The notes under the pieces: generated by a model
What the model saw: only the letters and a program-made list of their open reading frames with translations
What the model was told of the DNA's origin: nothing
The model's database searches: none
Origin: Mixophyes australis
Taxonomy: Eukaryota > Chordata > Amphibia > Anura > Limnodynastidae
Direction of reading: 5' to 3'
DNA length: 64,000 bases
NCBI GenBank assembly: GCA_036250195.1
Contig: JAVHZZ010000005.1
Location: forward strand, 124,837,398 to 124,901,397
Part shown: positions 1-15,100 of the stretch, piece by piece
How positions within the stretch are numbered: position 1 is the stretch's first letter
Layout: each line of letters starts with the position of its first letter
Program-made: the position numbers and the translations under genes

Positions 1-168
1 TTGAAAAAAACATAAGTTTAAAAATCAAGTTTTTGGGCTTATTTTCACTCCTACGCTATTATTAACCTCAATAACTTTCAATAACAAGCATTTCCACTAA
101 TTTTCAGTGTATTCTGAACACCTCAAAATATAGTTATTAGTTCAAAACGTTGCAACGAGGTATCTTTC
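1..168. mobile_element. hAT element internal left region, copy 1 (end off-window)
   Basis: This stretch matches 17,497-17,668 closely, including the run 'caagtttttg', the 'ttattttcactccta' block and the 'caaaacgttgcaac' block just before the satellite starts. At 17,357 the same sequence is preceded by a hAT-like terminus, so here the terminus should lie just left of the window. The sequence is AT-rich and has no coding potential. I take it as the left subterminal region of the hAT whose transposase is at 20,297-23,305. The match is seen directly; the assignment to that element is inference. Confidence 0.6.
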
Positions 169-3100
169 TGGACTGGGTAGTGAAGTGGTCCCCACAATAT
201 AAAAAGAAAACCATCAACTGGTATAAATCGCACCGAATAAAATACCTGGACTGCGTAGAGGAGTGGGTCACCACAATATATATTAAAAACCCTGAACTTG
301 TATGATTCGCACCAAAAAATGTACCTGGACTGCTTAGAGGAGTGGGTCACCACAATATATATTAAAAACCCTGAACTTGTATGATTCGCACCATTAAATG
401 TATCTGGACTGCGTAGAGGAGTGGGTCACCACAATATATATAATAAGAAAACCATCAACTTGTATGATTCGCACCAATAAATGTACCTGGACTGCGTAGA
501 NNNNNNNNNNNNNNNNNNNNNNNNNNNNNNNNNNNNNNNNNNNNNNNNNNNNNNNNNNNNNNNNNNNNNNNNNNNNNNNNNNNNNNNNNNNNNNNNNNNN
601 NNNNNNNNNNNNNNNNNNNNNNNNNNNNNNNNNNNNNNNNNNNNNNNNNNNNNNNNNNNNNNNNNNNNNNNNNNNNNNNNNNNNNNNNNNNNNNNNNNNN
701 AACCATCAACTTGTATGATTCGCAGCAATAAATGTACCTGGACTGCGTAGAGGAGTGGGTCACCACAATATATATAATAAGAAAACCATCAACTTGTATG
801 ATTCGCACCAATAAATGTACCTGGACTGCGTAGAGGAGTGGGTCACCACAATATATATTAAAAACCCTGAACTTTTATGATTCGCACCAATGAATGTACC
901 TGGACTGCGTAGAGGAGTGGGTCACGAACAATATATATAATAAGAAAACCATCAACTTGTATGATTCGCACCAATAAATGTACCTGGACTGCGTAGAGGA
1001 GTGGGTCACCACAATATATATTAAAAACCCTGAACTTTTATGATTCGCAGCAATAAATGTATCTGGACTGCGTAGAGGAGTGGGTCACCACAATATATAT
1101 AATAAGAAAACCATCAACTTGTATGATTCGCACCAATAAATGTACGTGGACTGCGTAGAGGAGTGGGTCACCACAATATATATTAAAAACCCTGAACTTG
1201 TATGATTCACACCAATAAATGTACCTGGACTGCTTAGAGGAGTGGGTCACCACAATATATATTAAAAACCCTGAACTTGTATGATTCGCACCATTAAATG
1301 TATCTGGACTGCGTAGAGGAGTGGGTCACCACAATATATATAATAAGAAAACCATCAACTTGTATGATTCGCAGCAATAAATGTACCTGGACTGCGTAGA
1401 GGAGTGGGTCACCACAATATATATAATAAGAAAACCATCAACTTGTATGATTCGCACCAATAAATGTACCTGGACTTCGTAGAGGAGTGGGTCACCACAA
1501 TATATATTAAAAACCCTGAACTTTTATGATTCGCACCAATAAATGTATCTGGACTGCGTAGAGGAGTGGGTCACCACAATATATATAATAAGAAAACCAT
1601 CAACTTGTATGATTCGCACCAATAAATGTACCTGGACTGCGTAGAGGAGTGGGTCACCACAATATATATTAAAAACCCTGAACTTGTATGATTCACACCA
1701 ATAAATGTACCTGGACTGCTTAGAGGAGTGGGTCACCACAATATATATTAAAAACCCTGAACTTGTATGATTCGCACCATTAAATGTATCTGGACTGCGT
1801 AGAGGAGTGGGTCACCACAATATATATAATAAGAAAACCATCAACTTGTATGATTCGCAGCAATAAATGTACCTGGACTGCGTAGAGGAGTGGGTCACCA
1901 CAATATATATAATAAGAAAACCATCAACTTGTATGATTCGCACCAATAAATGTACCTGGACTGCGTAGAGGAGTGGGTCACCACAATATATATTAAAAAC
2001 CCTGAACTTTTATGATTCGCACCAATAAATGTATCTGGACTGCGTAGAGGAGTGGGTCACCACAATATATATAATAAGAAAACCATCAACTTGTATGATT
2101 CGCACCAATAAATGTACCTGGACTGCTTAGAGGAGTGGGTCACCACAATATATATTAAAAACCCTGAACTTGTATGATTCGCACCATTAAATGTATCTGG
2201 ACTGCGTAGAGGAGTGGGTCACCACAATATATATAATAAGAAAACCATCAACTTGTATGATTCGCAGCAATAAATGTACCTGGACTGCGTAGAGGAGTGG
2301 GTCACCACAATATATATAATAAGAAAACCATCAACTTGTATGATTCGCACCAATAAATGTACCTGGACTGCGTAGAGGAGTGGGTCACCACAATATATAT
2401 TAAAAACCCTGAACTTTTATGATTCGCACCAATAAATGTACCTGGACTGCGTAGAGGAGTGGGTCACCACAATATATATAATAAGAAAACCATCAACTTG
2501 TATGATTCGCACCAATAAATGTACCTGGACTGCGTAGAGGAGTGGGTCACCACAATATATATTAAAAACCCTGAACTTTTATGATTCGCACCAATAAATG
2601 TATCTGGACTGCGTAGAGGAGTGGGTCACCACAATATATATAATAAGAAAACCATCAACTTGTATGATTCGCACCAATAAATGTACCTGGACTGCGTAGA
2701 GGAGTGGGTCACCACAATATATATTAAAAACCCTGAACTTGTATGATTCGCACCATTAAATGTATCTGGACTGCGTAGAGGAGTGGGTCACCACAATATA
2801 TATAATAAGAAAACCATCAACTTGTATGATTCGCACCAATAAATGTACCTGGACTGCGTAGAGGAGTGGGTCACCACAATATATATTAAAAACCCTGAAC
2901 TTGTATGATTCGCACCATTAAATGTATCTGGACTGCGTAGAGGAGTGGGTCACCACAATATATATAATAAGAAAACCATCAACTTGTATGATTCGCAGCA
3001 ATAAATGTACCTGGACTGCGTAGAGGAGTGGGTCACCACAATATATATAATAAGAAAACCATCAACTTGTATGATTCGCACCAATAAATGTACCTGGACT

Positions 3101-6100
3101 GCGTAGAGGAGTGGGTCACCACAATATATATTAAAAACCCTGAACTTTTATGATTCGCACCAATAAATGTATCTGGACTGCGTAGAGGAGTGGGTCACCA
3201 CAATATATATAATAAGAAAACCATCAACTTGTATGATTCGCACCAATAAATGTACCTGGACTGCGTAGAGGAGTGGGTCACCACAATATATATTAAAAAC
3301 CCTGAACTTTTATGATTCGCACCAATAAATGTACCTGGACTGCGTAGAGGAGTGGGTCACCACAATATATATTAAAAACCCTGAACTTGTATGATTCGCA
3401 CCAATAAATGTACCTGGACTGCGTAGAGGAGTGGGTCACCACAATATATATAATAAGAAAACCATCAGCTTGTATGATTCGCACCAATAAATGTACCTGG
3501 ACTGCGTAGAGGAGTGGGTCACCACAATATATATTAAAAACCCTGAACTTTTATGATTCGCACCAATAAATGTATCTGGACTGCGTAGAGGAGTGGGTCA
3601 CCACAATATATATAATAAGAAAACCATCAACTTGTATGATTCGCACAAATAAATGTACCTGGACTGCGTAGAGGAGTGGGTCACCACAATATATATAATA
3701 AGAAAACCATCAACTTGTATGATTCGCACCAATAAATGTATCTGGACTGCGTAGAGGAGTGGGTCACCACAATATATATAATAAGAAAAGTATCAACTTG
3801 TATGATTCGCACCAATAAATGTACCTGGACTGCGTAGAGGAGTGGGTCACCACAATATATATTAAAAACCCTGAACTTGTATGATTCGCACCAATAAATG
3901 TACCTGGACTGCTTAGAGGAGTGGGTCACCACAATATATATTAAAAACCCTGAACTTGTATGATTCGCACCATTAAATGTATCTGGACTGCGTAGAGGAG
4001 TGGGTCACCACAATATATATAATAAGAAAACCATCAACTTGTATGATTCGCAGCAATAAATGTACCTGGACTGCGTAGAGGAGTGGGTCACCACAATATA
4101 TATAATAAGAAAACCATCAACTTGTATGATTCGCACCAATAAATGTACCTGGACTGCGTAGAGGAGTGGGTCACCACAATATATATTAAAAACCCTGAAC
4201 TTTTATGATTCGCAGCAATAAATGTATCTGGACTGCGTAGAGGAGTGGGTCACCACAATATATATAATAAGAAAACCATCAACTTGTATGATTCGCACCA
4301 ATAAATGTACCTGGACTGCGTAGAGGAGTGGGTCACCACAATATATATAATAAGAAAAGTATCAACTTGTATGATTCGCACCAATAAATGTACCTGGACT
4401 GCGTAGAGGAGTGGGTCACCACAATATATATTAAAAACCCTGAACTTGTATGATTCGCACCAATAAATGTACCTGGACTGCTTAGAGGAGTGGGTCACCA
4501 CAATATATATTAAAAACCCTGAACTTGTATGACTCGCACCATTAAATGTATCTGGACTGCGTAGAGGAGTGGGTCACCACAATATATATAATAAGAAAAC
4601 CATCAACTTGTATGATTCGCAGCAATAAATGTACCTGGACTGCGTAGAGGAGTGGGTCACCACAATATATATAATAAGAAAACCATCAACTTGTATGATT
4701 CGCACCAATAAATGTACCTGGACTGCGTAGAGGAGTGGGTCACCACAATATATATTAAAAACCCTGAACTTTTATGATTCGCACCAATGAATGTACCTGG
4801 ACTGCGTAGAGGAGTGGGTCACCACAATATATATAATAAGAAAACCATCAACTTGTATGATTCGCACCAATAAATGTACCTGGACTGCGTAGAGGAGTGG
4901 GTCACCACAATATATATTAAAAACCCTGAACTTTTATGATTCGCACCAATAAATGTATCTGGACTGCGTAGAGGAGTGGGTCACCACAATATATATAATA
5001 AGAAAACCATCAACTTGTATGATTCGCACCAATAAATGTACCTGGACTGCGTAGAGGAGTGGGTCACCACAATATATATAATAAGAAAACCATCAACTTG
5101 TATGATTCGCACCAATAAATGTACCTGGACTGCGTAGAGGAGTGGGTCACCACAATATATATTAAAAACCCTGAACTTTTATGATTCGCAGCAATAAATG
5201 TATCTGGACGGCGTAGAGGAGTGGGTCACCACAATATATATAATAAGAAAACCATCAACTTGTATGATTCGCACCAATAAATGTACCTGGACTGCGTAGA
5301 GGAGTGGGTCACCACAATATATATTAAAAACCCTGAACTTTTATGATTCGCAGCAATAAATGTATCTGGACTGCGTAGAGGAGTGGGTCACCACAATATA
5401 TATAATAAGAAAACCATCAACTTGTATGATTCGCACCAATAAATGTACCTGGACTGCGTAGAGGAGTGGGTCACCACAATATATATTAAAAACCCTGAAC
5501 TTGTATGATTCACACCAATAAATGTACCTGGACTGCTTAGAGGAGTGGGTCACCACAATTTATATTAAAAACCCTGAACTTGTATGATTCGCACCATTAA
5601 ATGTATCTGGACTGCGTAGAGGAGTGGGTCACCACAATATATATAATAAGAAAACCATCAACTTGTATGATTCGCAGCAATAAATGTACCTGGACTGCGT
5701 AGAGGAGTGGGTCACCACAATATATATAATAAGAAAACCATCAACTTGTATGATTCGCACCAATAAATGTACCTGGACTGCGTAGAGGAGTGGGTCACCA
5801 CAATATATATTAAAAACCGTGAACTTTTATGATTCGCACCAATAAATGTATCTGGACTGCGTAGAGGAGTGGGTCACCACAATATATATAATAAGAAAAC
5901 CATCAACTTGTATGATTCGCACCAATAAATGTACCTGGACTGCGTAGAGGAGTGGGTCACCACAATATATATTAAAAACCCTGAACTTGTATGATTCACA
6001 CCAATAAATGTACCTGGACTGCTTAGAGGAGTGGGTCACCACAATATATATTAAAAACCCTGAACTTGTATGATTCGCACCAATAAATGTACCTGGACTG

Positions 6101-9100
6101 CGTAGAGGAGTGGGTCACCACAATATATATTAAAAACCCTGAACTTGTATGATTCGCACCAATAAATGTACCTGGACTGCTTAGAGGAGTGGGTCACCAC
6201 AATATATATTAAAAACCCTGAACTTGTATGATTCGCACCATTAAATGTATCTGGACTGCGTAGAGGAGTGGGTCACCACAATATATATAATAAGAAAACC
6301 ATCAACTTGTATGATTCGCAGCAATAAATGTACCTGGACTGCGTAGAGGAGTGGGTCACCACAATATATATAATAAGAAAACCATCAACTTGTATGATTC
6401 GCACCAATAAATGTACCTGGACTGCGTAGAGGAGTGGGTCACCACAATATATATTAAAAACCCTGAACTTTTATGATTCGCAGCAATAAATGTATCTGGA
6501 CTGCGTAGAGGAGTGGGTCACCACAATATATATAATAAGAAAACCATCAACTTGTATGATTCGCACCAATAAATGTACCTGGACTGCGTAGAGGAGTGGG
6601 TCACCACAATATATATAATAAGAAAAGTATCAACTTGTATGATTCGCACCAATAAATGTACCTGGACTGCGTAGAGGAGTGGGTCACCACAATATATATT
6701 AAAAACCCTGAACTTGTATGATTCGCACCAATAAATGTACCTGGACTGCTTAGAGAAGTGGGTCACCACAATATATATTAAAAACCCTGAACTTGTATGA
6801 TTCGCACCATTAAATGTATCTGGACTGCGTAGAGGAGTGGGTCACCACAATATATATTAAAAACCCTGAACTTTTATGATTCGCAGCAATAAATGTATCT
6901 GGACTGCGTAGAGGAGTGGGTCACCACAATATATATAATAAGAAAACCCTGAACTTGTATGATTCGCACCAATAAATGTACCTGGACTGCGTAGAGGAGT
7001 GGGTCACCACAATATATATAATAAGAAAACCATCAACTTGTATGATTCGCACCAATAAATGTACCTGGACTGCGTAGAGGAGTGGGTCACCACAATATAT
7101 ATTAAAAACCCTGAACTTTTATGATTCGCACCAATAAATGTATCTGGACTGCGTAGAGGAGTGGGTCACCACAATATATATAATAAGAAAACCATCAACT
7201 TGTATGATTCGCACAAATAAATGTACCTGGACTGCGTAGAGGAGTGGGTCACCACAATATATATAATAAGAAAACCATCAACTTGTATGATTCGCACCAA
7301 TAAATGTACCTGGACTGCGTAGAGGAGTGGGTCACCACAATATATATAATAAGAAAACCATCAACTTGTATGATTCGCACCAATAAATGTACCTGGACTG
7401 CGTAGAGGAGTGGGTCACCACAATATATATTAAAAACCCTGAACTTTTATGATTCGCACCAATAAATGTACCTGGACTGCGTAGAGGAGTGGGTCACCAC
7501 AATATATATAATAAGAAAACCATCAACTTGTATGATTCGCACCAATAAATGTACCTGGACTGCGTAGAGGAGTGGGTCACCACAATATATATAATAAGAA
7601 AACCATCAACTTGTATGATTCGCACCAATAAATGTACCTGGACTGCGTAGAGGAGTGGGTCACCACAATATATATAATAAGAAAACCATCAACTTGTATG
7701 ATTCGCACCAATAAATGTACCTGGACTGCGTAGAGGAGTGGGTCACCACAATATATATTAAAAACCCTGAACTTTTATGATTCGCAGCAATAAATGTATC
7801 TGGACTGCGTAGAGGAGTGGGTCACCACAATATATATAATAAGAAAACCATCAACTTGTATGATTCGCACCAATAAATGTACCTGGACTGCGTAGAGGAG
7901 TGGGTCACCACAATATATATAATAAGAAAACCATCAACTTGTATGATTCGCACCAATAAATGTACCTGGACTGTGTAGAGGAGTGGGTCACCACAATATA
8001 TATTAAAAACCCTGAACTTTTATGATTCGCAGCAATAAATGTATCTGGACTGCGTAGAGGAGTGGGTCACCACAATATATATTAAAAACCCTGAACTTGT
8101 ATGATTCGCACCAATAAATGTACCTGGACTGCGTAGAGGAGTGGGTCACCACAATATATATAATAGGAAAACCATCAACTTGTATGATTCGCACCAATAA
8201 ATGTACCTGGACTGCGTAGAGGAGTGGGTCACCACAATATATATTAAAAACCCTGAACTTTTATGATTCGCACCAATAAATGTATCTGGACTGCGTAAAG
8301 GAGTGGGTCACCACAATATATATAATAAGAAAACCATCAACTTGTATGATTCGCACCAATAAATGTACCTGGACTGCGTAGAGGAGTGGGTCACCACAAT
8401 ATATATAATAAGAAAACCATCAACTTGTATGATTCGCACCAATAAATGTACCTGGACTGCGTAGAGGAGTGGGTCACCACAATATATATTAAAAACCCTG
8501 AACATTTATGATTCGCAGCAATAAATGTATCTGGACTGCGTAGAGGAGTGGGTCACCACAATATATATAATAAGAAAACCATCAACTTGTATGATTCGCA
8601 CCAATAAATGTACCTGGACTGCGTAGAGGAGTGGGTCACCACAATATATATAATAAGAAAACCATCAACTTGTATGATTCGCACCAATAAATGTACCTGG
8701 ACTGTGTAGAGTAGTGGGTCACCACAATATATATTAAAAACCCTGAACTTTTATGATTCGCAGCAATAAATGTATCTGGACTGCGTCGAGAAGTGGGTCA
8801 CCACAATATATATTAAAAACCCTGAACTTGTATGATTCGCACCAATAAATGTACCTGGACTGCGTAGAGGAGTGGGTCACCACAATATATATAATAAGAA
8901 AACCATCAACTTGTATGATTCGCACCAATAAATGTACCTGGACTGCGTAGAGGAGTGGGTCACCACAATATATATAATAAGAAAACCATCAACTTGTATG
9001 ATTCGCACCAATAAATGTACCTGGACTGCGTAGAGGAGTGGGTCACCACAATATATATAATAAGAAAACCATCAATTTGTATGATTCGCACCAATAAATG

Positions 9101-12100
9101 TACCTGGACTGCGTAGAGGAGTGGGTCACCACAATATATATTAAAAACCCTGAACTTTTATGATTCGCAGCAATAAATGTATCTGGACTGTGTAGAGGAG
9201 TGGGTCACCACAATATATATAATAAGAAAACCATCAACTTGTATGATTCGCACCAATAAATGTACCTGGACTGCGTAGAGGAGTGGGTCACCACAATATA
9301 TATTAAAAACCCTGAACTTGTATGATTCGCACCAATAAATGTACCTGGACTGCGTAGAGGAGTGGGTCACCACAATATATATTAAAAACCCTGAACTTGT
9401 ATGATTCGCAGCAATAAATGTACCTGGACTGCGTAGAGGAGTGGGTCACCACAATATATATTAAAAACCCTGAACTTTTATGATTCGCAGCAATAAATGT
9501 ATCTGGACTGCGTAGAGGAGTGGGTCACCACAATATATATAATAAGAAAACCATCAACTTGTATGATTCGCAGCAATAAATGTACCTGGACTGCGTAGAG
9601 GAGTGGGTCACCACAATATATATAATAAGAAAACCATCAACTTGTATGATTCGCACCAATAAATGTACCTGGACTGCGTAGAGGAGTGGGTCACCACAAT
9701 ATATATTAAAAACCGTGAACTTTTATGATTCGCAGCAATAAATGTATCTGGACTGCGTAGAGGAGTGGGTCACCACAATATATATAATAAGAAAACCATC
9801 AACTTGTATGATTCGCACCAATAAATGTACCTGGACTGCGTAGAGGAGTGGGTCACCACAATATATATTAAAAACCCTGAACTTTTATGATTCGCACCAA
9901 TAAATGTACCTGGACTGCGTAGAGGAGTGGGTCACCACAATATATATTAAAAACCCTGACCTTGTATGATTCGCACCAATAAATGTACCTGGACTGCGTA
10001 GAGGAGTGGGTCACCACAATATATATAATAAGAAAACCATCAACTTGTATGATTCGCACCAATAAATGTACCTGGACTGCGTAGAGGAGTGGGTCACCAC
10101 AATATATATTAAAAACCCTGAACTTTTATGATTCGCACCAATAAATGTATCTGGACTGCGTAGAGGAGTGGGTCACCACAATATATATAATAAGAAAACC
10201 ATCAACTTGTATGATTCGCACAAATAAATGTACCTGGACTGCGTAGAGGAGTGGGTCACCACAATATATATAATAAGAAAACCATCAACTTGTATGATTC
10301 GCACCAATAAATGTACCTGGACTGCGTAGAGGAGTGGGTCACCACAATATATATAATAAGAAAACCATCAACTTGTATGATTCGCACCAATAAATGTACC
10401 TGGACTGCGTAGAGGAGTGGGTCACCACAATATATATTAAAAACCCTGAACTTTTATGATTCGCAGCAATAAAGGTATCTGGACTGCGTAAAGGAGTGGG
10501 TCACCACAATATATATAATAAGAAAACCATCAACTTGTATGATTCGCACCAATAAATGTACCTGGACTGCGTAGAGGAGTGGGTCACCACAATATATATA
10601 ATAAGAAAACCATCAACTTGTATGATTCGCACCAATAAATGTACCTGGACTGCGTAGAGGAGTGGGTCACCACAATATATATTAAAAACCCTGAACTTTT
10701 ATGATTCGCAGCAATAAATGTATCTGGACTGCGTAGAGGAGTGGGTCACCACAATATTTATAATAAGAAAACCATCAACTTGTATGATTCGCACCAATAA
10801 ATGTACCTGGACTGCGTAGAGGAGTGGGTCACCACAATATATATTAAAAACCCTGAACTTTTATGATTCGCACCAATAAATGTATCTGGACTGCGTAGAG
10901 GAGTGGGTCACCACAATATATATAATAAGAAAACCATCAACTTGTATGATTCGCAGCAATAAATGTACCTGGACTGCGTAGAGGAGTGGGTCACCACAAT
11001 ATATATAATAAGAAAACCATCAACTTGTATGATTCGCACCAATAAATGTACCTGGACTGCGTAGAGGAGTGGGTCACCACAATATATATTAAAAACCCTG
11101 AACTTTTATGATTCGCACCAATAAATGTATCTGGACTGCGTAGAGGAGTGGGTCACCACAATATATATAATAAGAAAACCATCAACTTGTATGATTCGCA
11201 CCAATAAATGTACCTGGACTGCGTAGAGGAGTGGGTCACCACAATATATATTAAAAACCCTGAACTTTTATGATTCGCACCAATAAATGTACCTGGACTG
11301 CGTAGAGGAGTGGGTCACCACAATATATATTAAAAACCCTGAACTTGTATGATTCGCACCAATAAATGTACCTGGACTGCGTAGAGGAGTGGGTCACCAC
11401 AATATATATAATAAGAAAACCATCAACTTGTATGATTCGCACCAATAAATGTACCTGGACTGCGTAGAGGAGTGGGTCACCACAATATATATAATAAGAA
11501 AACCATCAACTTGTATGATTCGCACCAATAAATGTACCTGGACTGCGTAGAGGAGTGGGTCACCACAATATATATTAAAAACCCTGAACTTTTATGATTC
11601 GCAGCAATAAATGTATCTGGACTGCGTAGAGGAGTGGGTCACCACAATATTTATAATAAGAAAACCATCAACTTGTATGATTCGCACCAATAAATGTACC
11701 TGGACTGCGTAGAGGAGTGGGTCACCACAATATATATAATAAGAAAACCATCAACTTGTATGATTCGCACCAATAAATGTACCTGGACTGCGTAGAGGAG
11801 TGGGTCACCACAATATATATAATAAGAAAACCATCAATTTGTATGATTCGCACCAATAAATGTACCTGGACTGCATAGAGGAGTGGGTCACCACAATATA
11901 TATTAAAAACCCTGAACTTTTATGATTCGCAGCAATAAATGTATCTGGACTGTGTAGAGGAGTGGGTCACCACAATATATATAATAAGAAAACCATCAAC
12001 TTGTATGATTCGCACCAATAAATGTACCTGGACTGCGTAGAGGAGTGGGTCACCACAATATATATTAAAAACCCTGAACTTGTATGATTCGCACCAATAA

Positions 12101-15100
12101 ATGTACCTGGACTGCGTAGAGGAGTGGGTCACCACAATATATATTAAAAACCCTGAACTTGTATGATTCGCAGCAATAAATGTACCTGGACTGCGTAGAG
12201 GAGTGGGTCACCACAATATATATTAAAAACCCTGAACTTTTATGATTCGCAGCAATAAATGTATCTGGACTGCGTAGAGGAGTGGGTCACCACAATATAT
12301 ATAATAAGAAAACCATCAACTTGTATGATTCGCAGCAATAAATGTACCTGGACTGCGTAGAGGAGTGGGTCACCACAATATATATAATAAGAAAACCATC
12401 AACTTGTATGATTCGCACCAATAAATGTACCTGGACTGCGTAGAGGAGTGGGTCACCACAATATATATTAAAAACCGTGAACTTTTATGATTCGCAGCAA
12501 TAAATGTATCTGGACTGCGTAGAGGAGTGGGTCACCACAATATATATAATAAGAAAACCATCAACTTGTATGATTCGCACCAATAAATGTACCTGGACTG
12601 CGTAGAGGAGTGGGTCACCACAATATATATTAAAAACCCTGAACTTTTATGATTCGCACCAATAAATGTACCTGGACTGCGTAGAGGAGTGGGTCACCAC
12701 AATATATATTAAAAACCCTGACCTTGTATGATTCGCACCAATAAATGTACCTGGACTGCGTAGAGGAGTGGGTCACCACAATATATATAATAAGAAAACC
12801 ATCAACTTGTATGATTCGCACCAATAAATGTACCTGGACTGCGTAGAGGAGTGGGTCACCACAATATATATTAAAAACCCTGAACTTTTATGATTCGCAC
12901 CAATAAATGTATCTGGACTGCGTAGAGGAGTGGGTCACCACAATATATATAATAAGAAAACCATCAACTTGTATGATTCGCACAAATAAATGTACCTGGA
13001 CTGCGTAGAGGAGTGGGTCACCACAATATATATAATAAGAAAACCATCAACTTGTATGATTCGCACCAATAAATGTACCTGGACTGCGTAGAGGAGTGGG
13101 TCACCACAATATATATAATAAGAAAACCATCAACTTGTATGATTCGCACCAATAAATGTACCTGGACTGCGTAGAGGAGTGGGTCACCACAATATATATT
13201 AAAAACCCTGAACTTTTATGATTCGCACCAATAAATGTACCTGGACTGCGTAGAGGAGTGGGTCACCACAATATATATAATAAGAAAACCATCAACTTGT
13301 ATGATTCGCACCAATAAATGTACCTGGACTGCGTAGAGGAGTGGGTCACCACAATATATATTAAAAACCCTGAACTTTTATGATTCGCAGCAATAAATGT
13401 ATCTGGACTGCGTAGAGGAGTGGGTCACCACAATATATATAATAAGAAAACCATCAACTTGTATGATTCGCACCAATAAATGTACCTGGACTGCGTAGAG
13501 GAGTGGGTCACCACAATATATATAATAAGAAAACCATCAACTTGTATGATTCGCACCAATAAATGTACCTGGACTGCGTAGAGGAGTGGGTCACCACAAT
13601 ATATATTAAAAACCCTGAACTTTTATGATTTGCACCAATAAAGGTATCTGGACTGCGTAAAGGAGTGGGTCACCACAATATATATAATAAGAAAACCATC
13701 AACTTGTATGATTCGCACCAATAAATGTACCTGGACTGCGTAGAGGAGTGGGTCACCACAATATATATAATAAGAAAACCATCAACTTGTATGATTCGCA
13801 CCAATAAATGTACCTGGACTGCGTAGAGGAGTGGGTCACCACAATATATATTAAAAACCCTGAACTTTTATGATTCGCAGCAATAAATGTATCTGGACTG
13901 CGTAGAGGAGTGGGTCACCACAATATTTATAATAAGAAAACCATCAACTTGTATGATTCGCACCAATAAATGTACCTGGACTGCGTAGAGGAGTGGGTCA
14001 CCACAATATATATTAAAAACCCTGAACTTTTATGATTCGCACCAATAAATGTATCTGGACTGCGTAGAGGAGTGGGTCACCACAATATATATAATAAGAA
14101 AACCATCAACTTGTATGATTCGCAGCAATAAATGTACCTGGACTGCGTAGAGGAGTGGGTCACCACAATATATATAATAAGAAAACCATCAACTTGTATG
14201 ATTCGCACCAATAAATGTACCTGGACTGCGTAGAGGAGTGGGTCACCACAATATATATTAAAAACCCTGAACTTTTATGATTCGCACCAATAAATGTATC
14301 TGGACTGCGTAGAGGAGTGGGTCACCACAATATATATAATAAGAAAACCATCAACTTGTATGATTCGCACCAATAAATGTACCTGGACTGCGTAGAGGAG
14401 TGGGTCACCACAATATATATTAAAACCCCTGAACTTTTATGATTCGCACCAATAAATGTACCTGGACTGCGTAGAGGAGTGGGTCACCACAATATATATT
14501 AAAAACCCTGAACTTGTATGATTCGCACCAATAAATGTACCTGGACTGCGTAGAGGAGTGGGTCACCACAATATATATAATAAGAAAACCATCAACTTGT
14601 ATGATTCGCACCAATAAATGTACCTGGACTGCGTAGAGGAGTGGGTCACCACAATATATATAATAAGAAAACCATCAACTTGTATGATTCGCACCAATAA
14701 ATGTACCTGGACTGCGTAGAGGAGTGGGTCACCACAATATATATTAAAAACCCTGAACTTTTATGATTCGCAGCAATAAATGTATCTGGACTGCGTAGAG
14801 GAGTGGGTCACCACAATATTTATAATAAGAAAACCATCAACTTGTATGATTCGCACCAATAAATGTACCTGGACTGCGTAGAGGAGTGGGTCACCACAAT
14901 ATATATTAAAAACCCTGAACTTTTATGATTCGCACCAATAAATGTATCTGGACTGCGTAGAGGAGTGGGTCACCACAATATATATAATAAGAAAACCATC
15001 AACTTGTATGATTCGCAGCAATAAATGTACCTGGACTGCGTAGAGGAGTGGGTCACCACAATATATATAATAAGAAAACCATCAACTTGTATGATTCGCA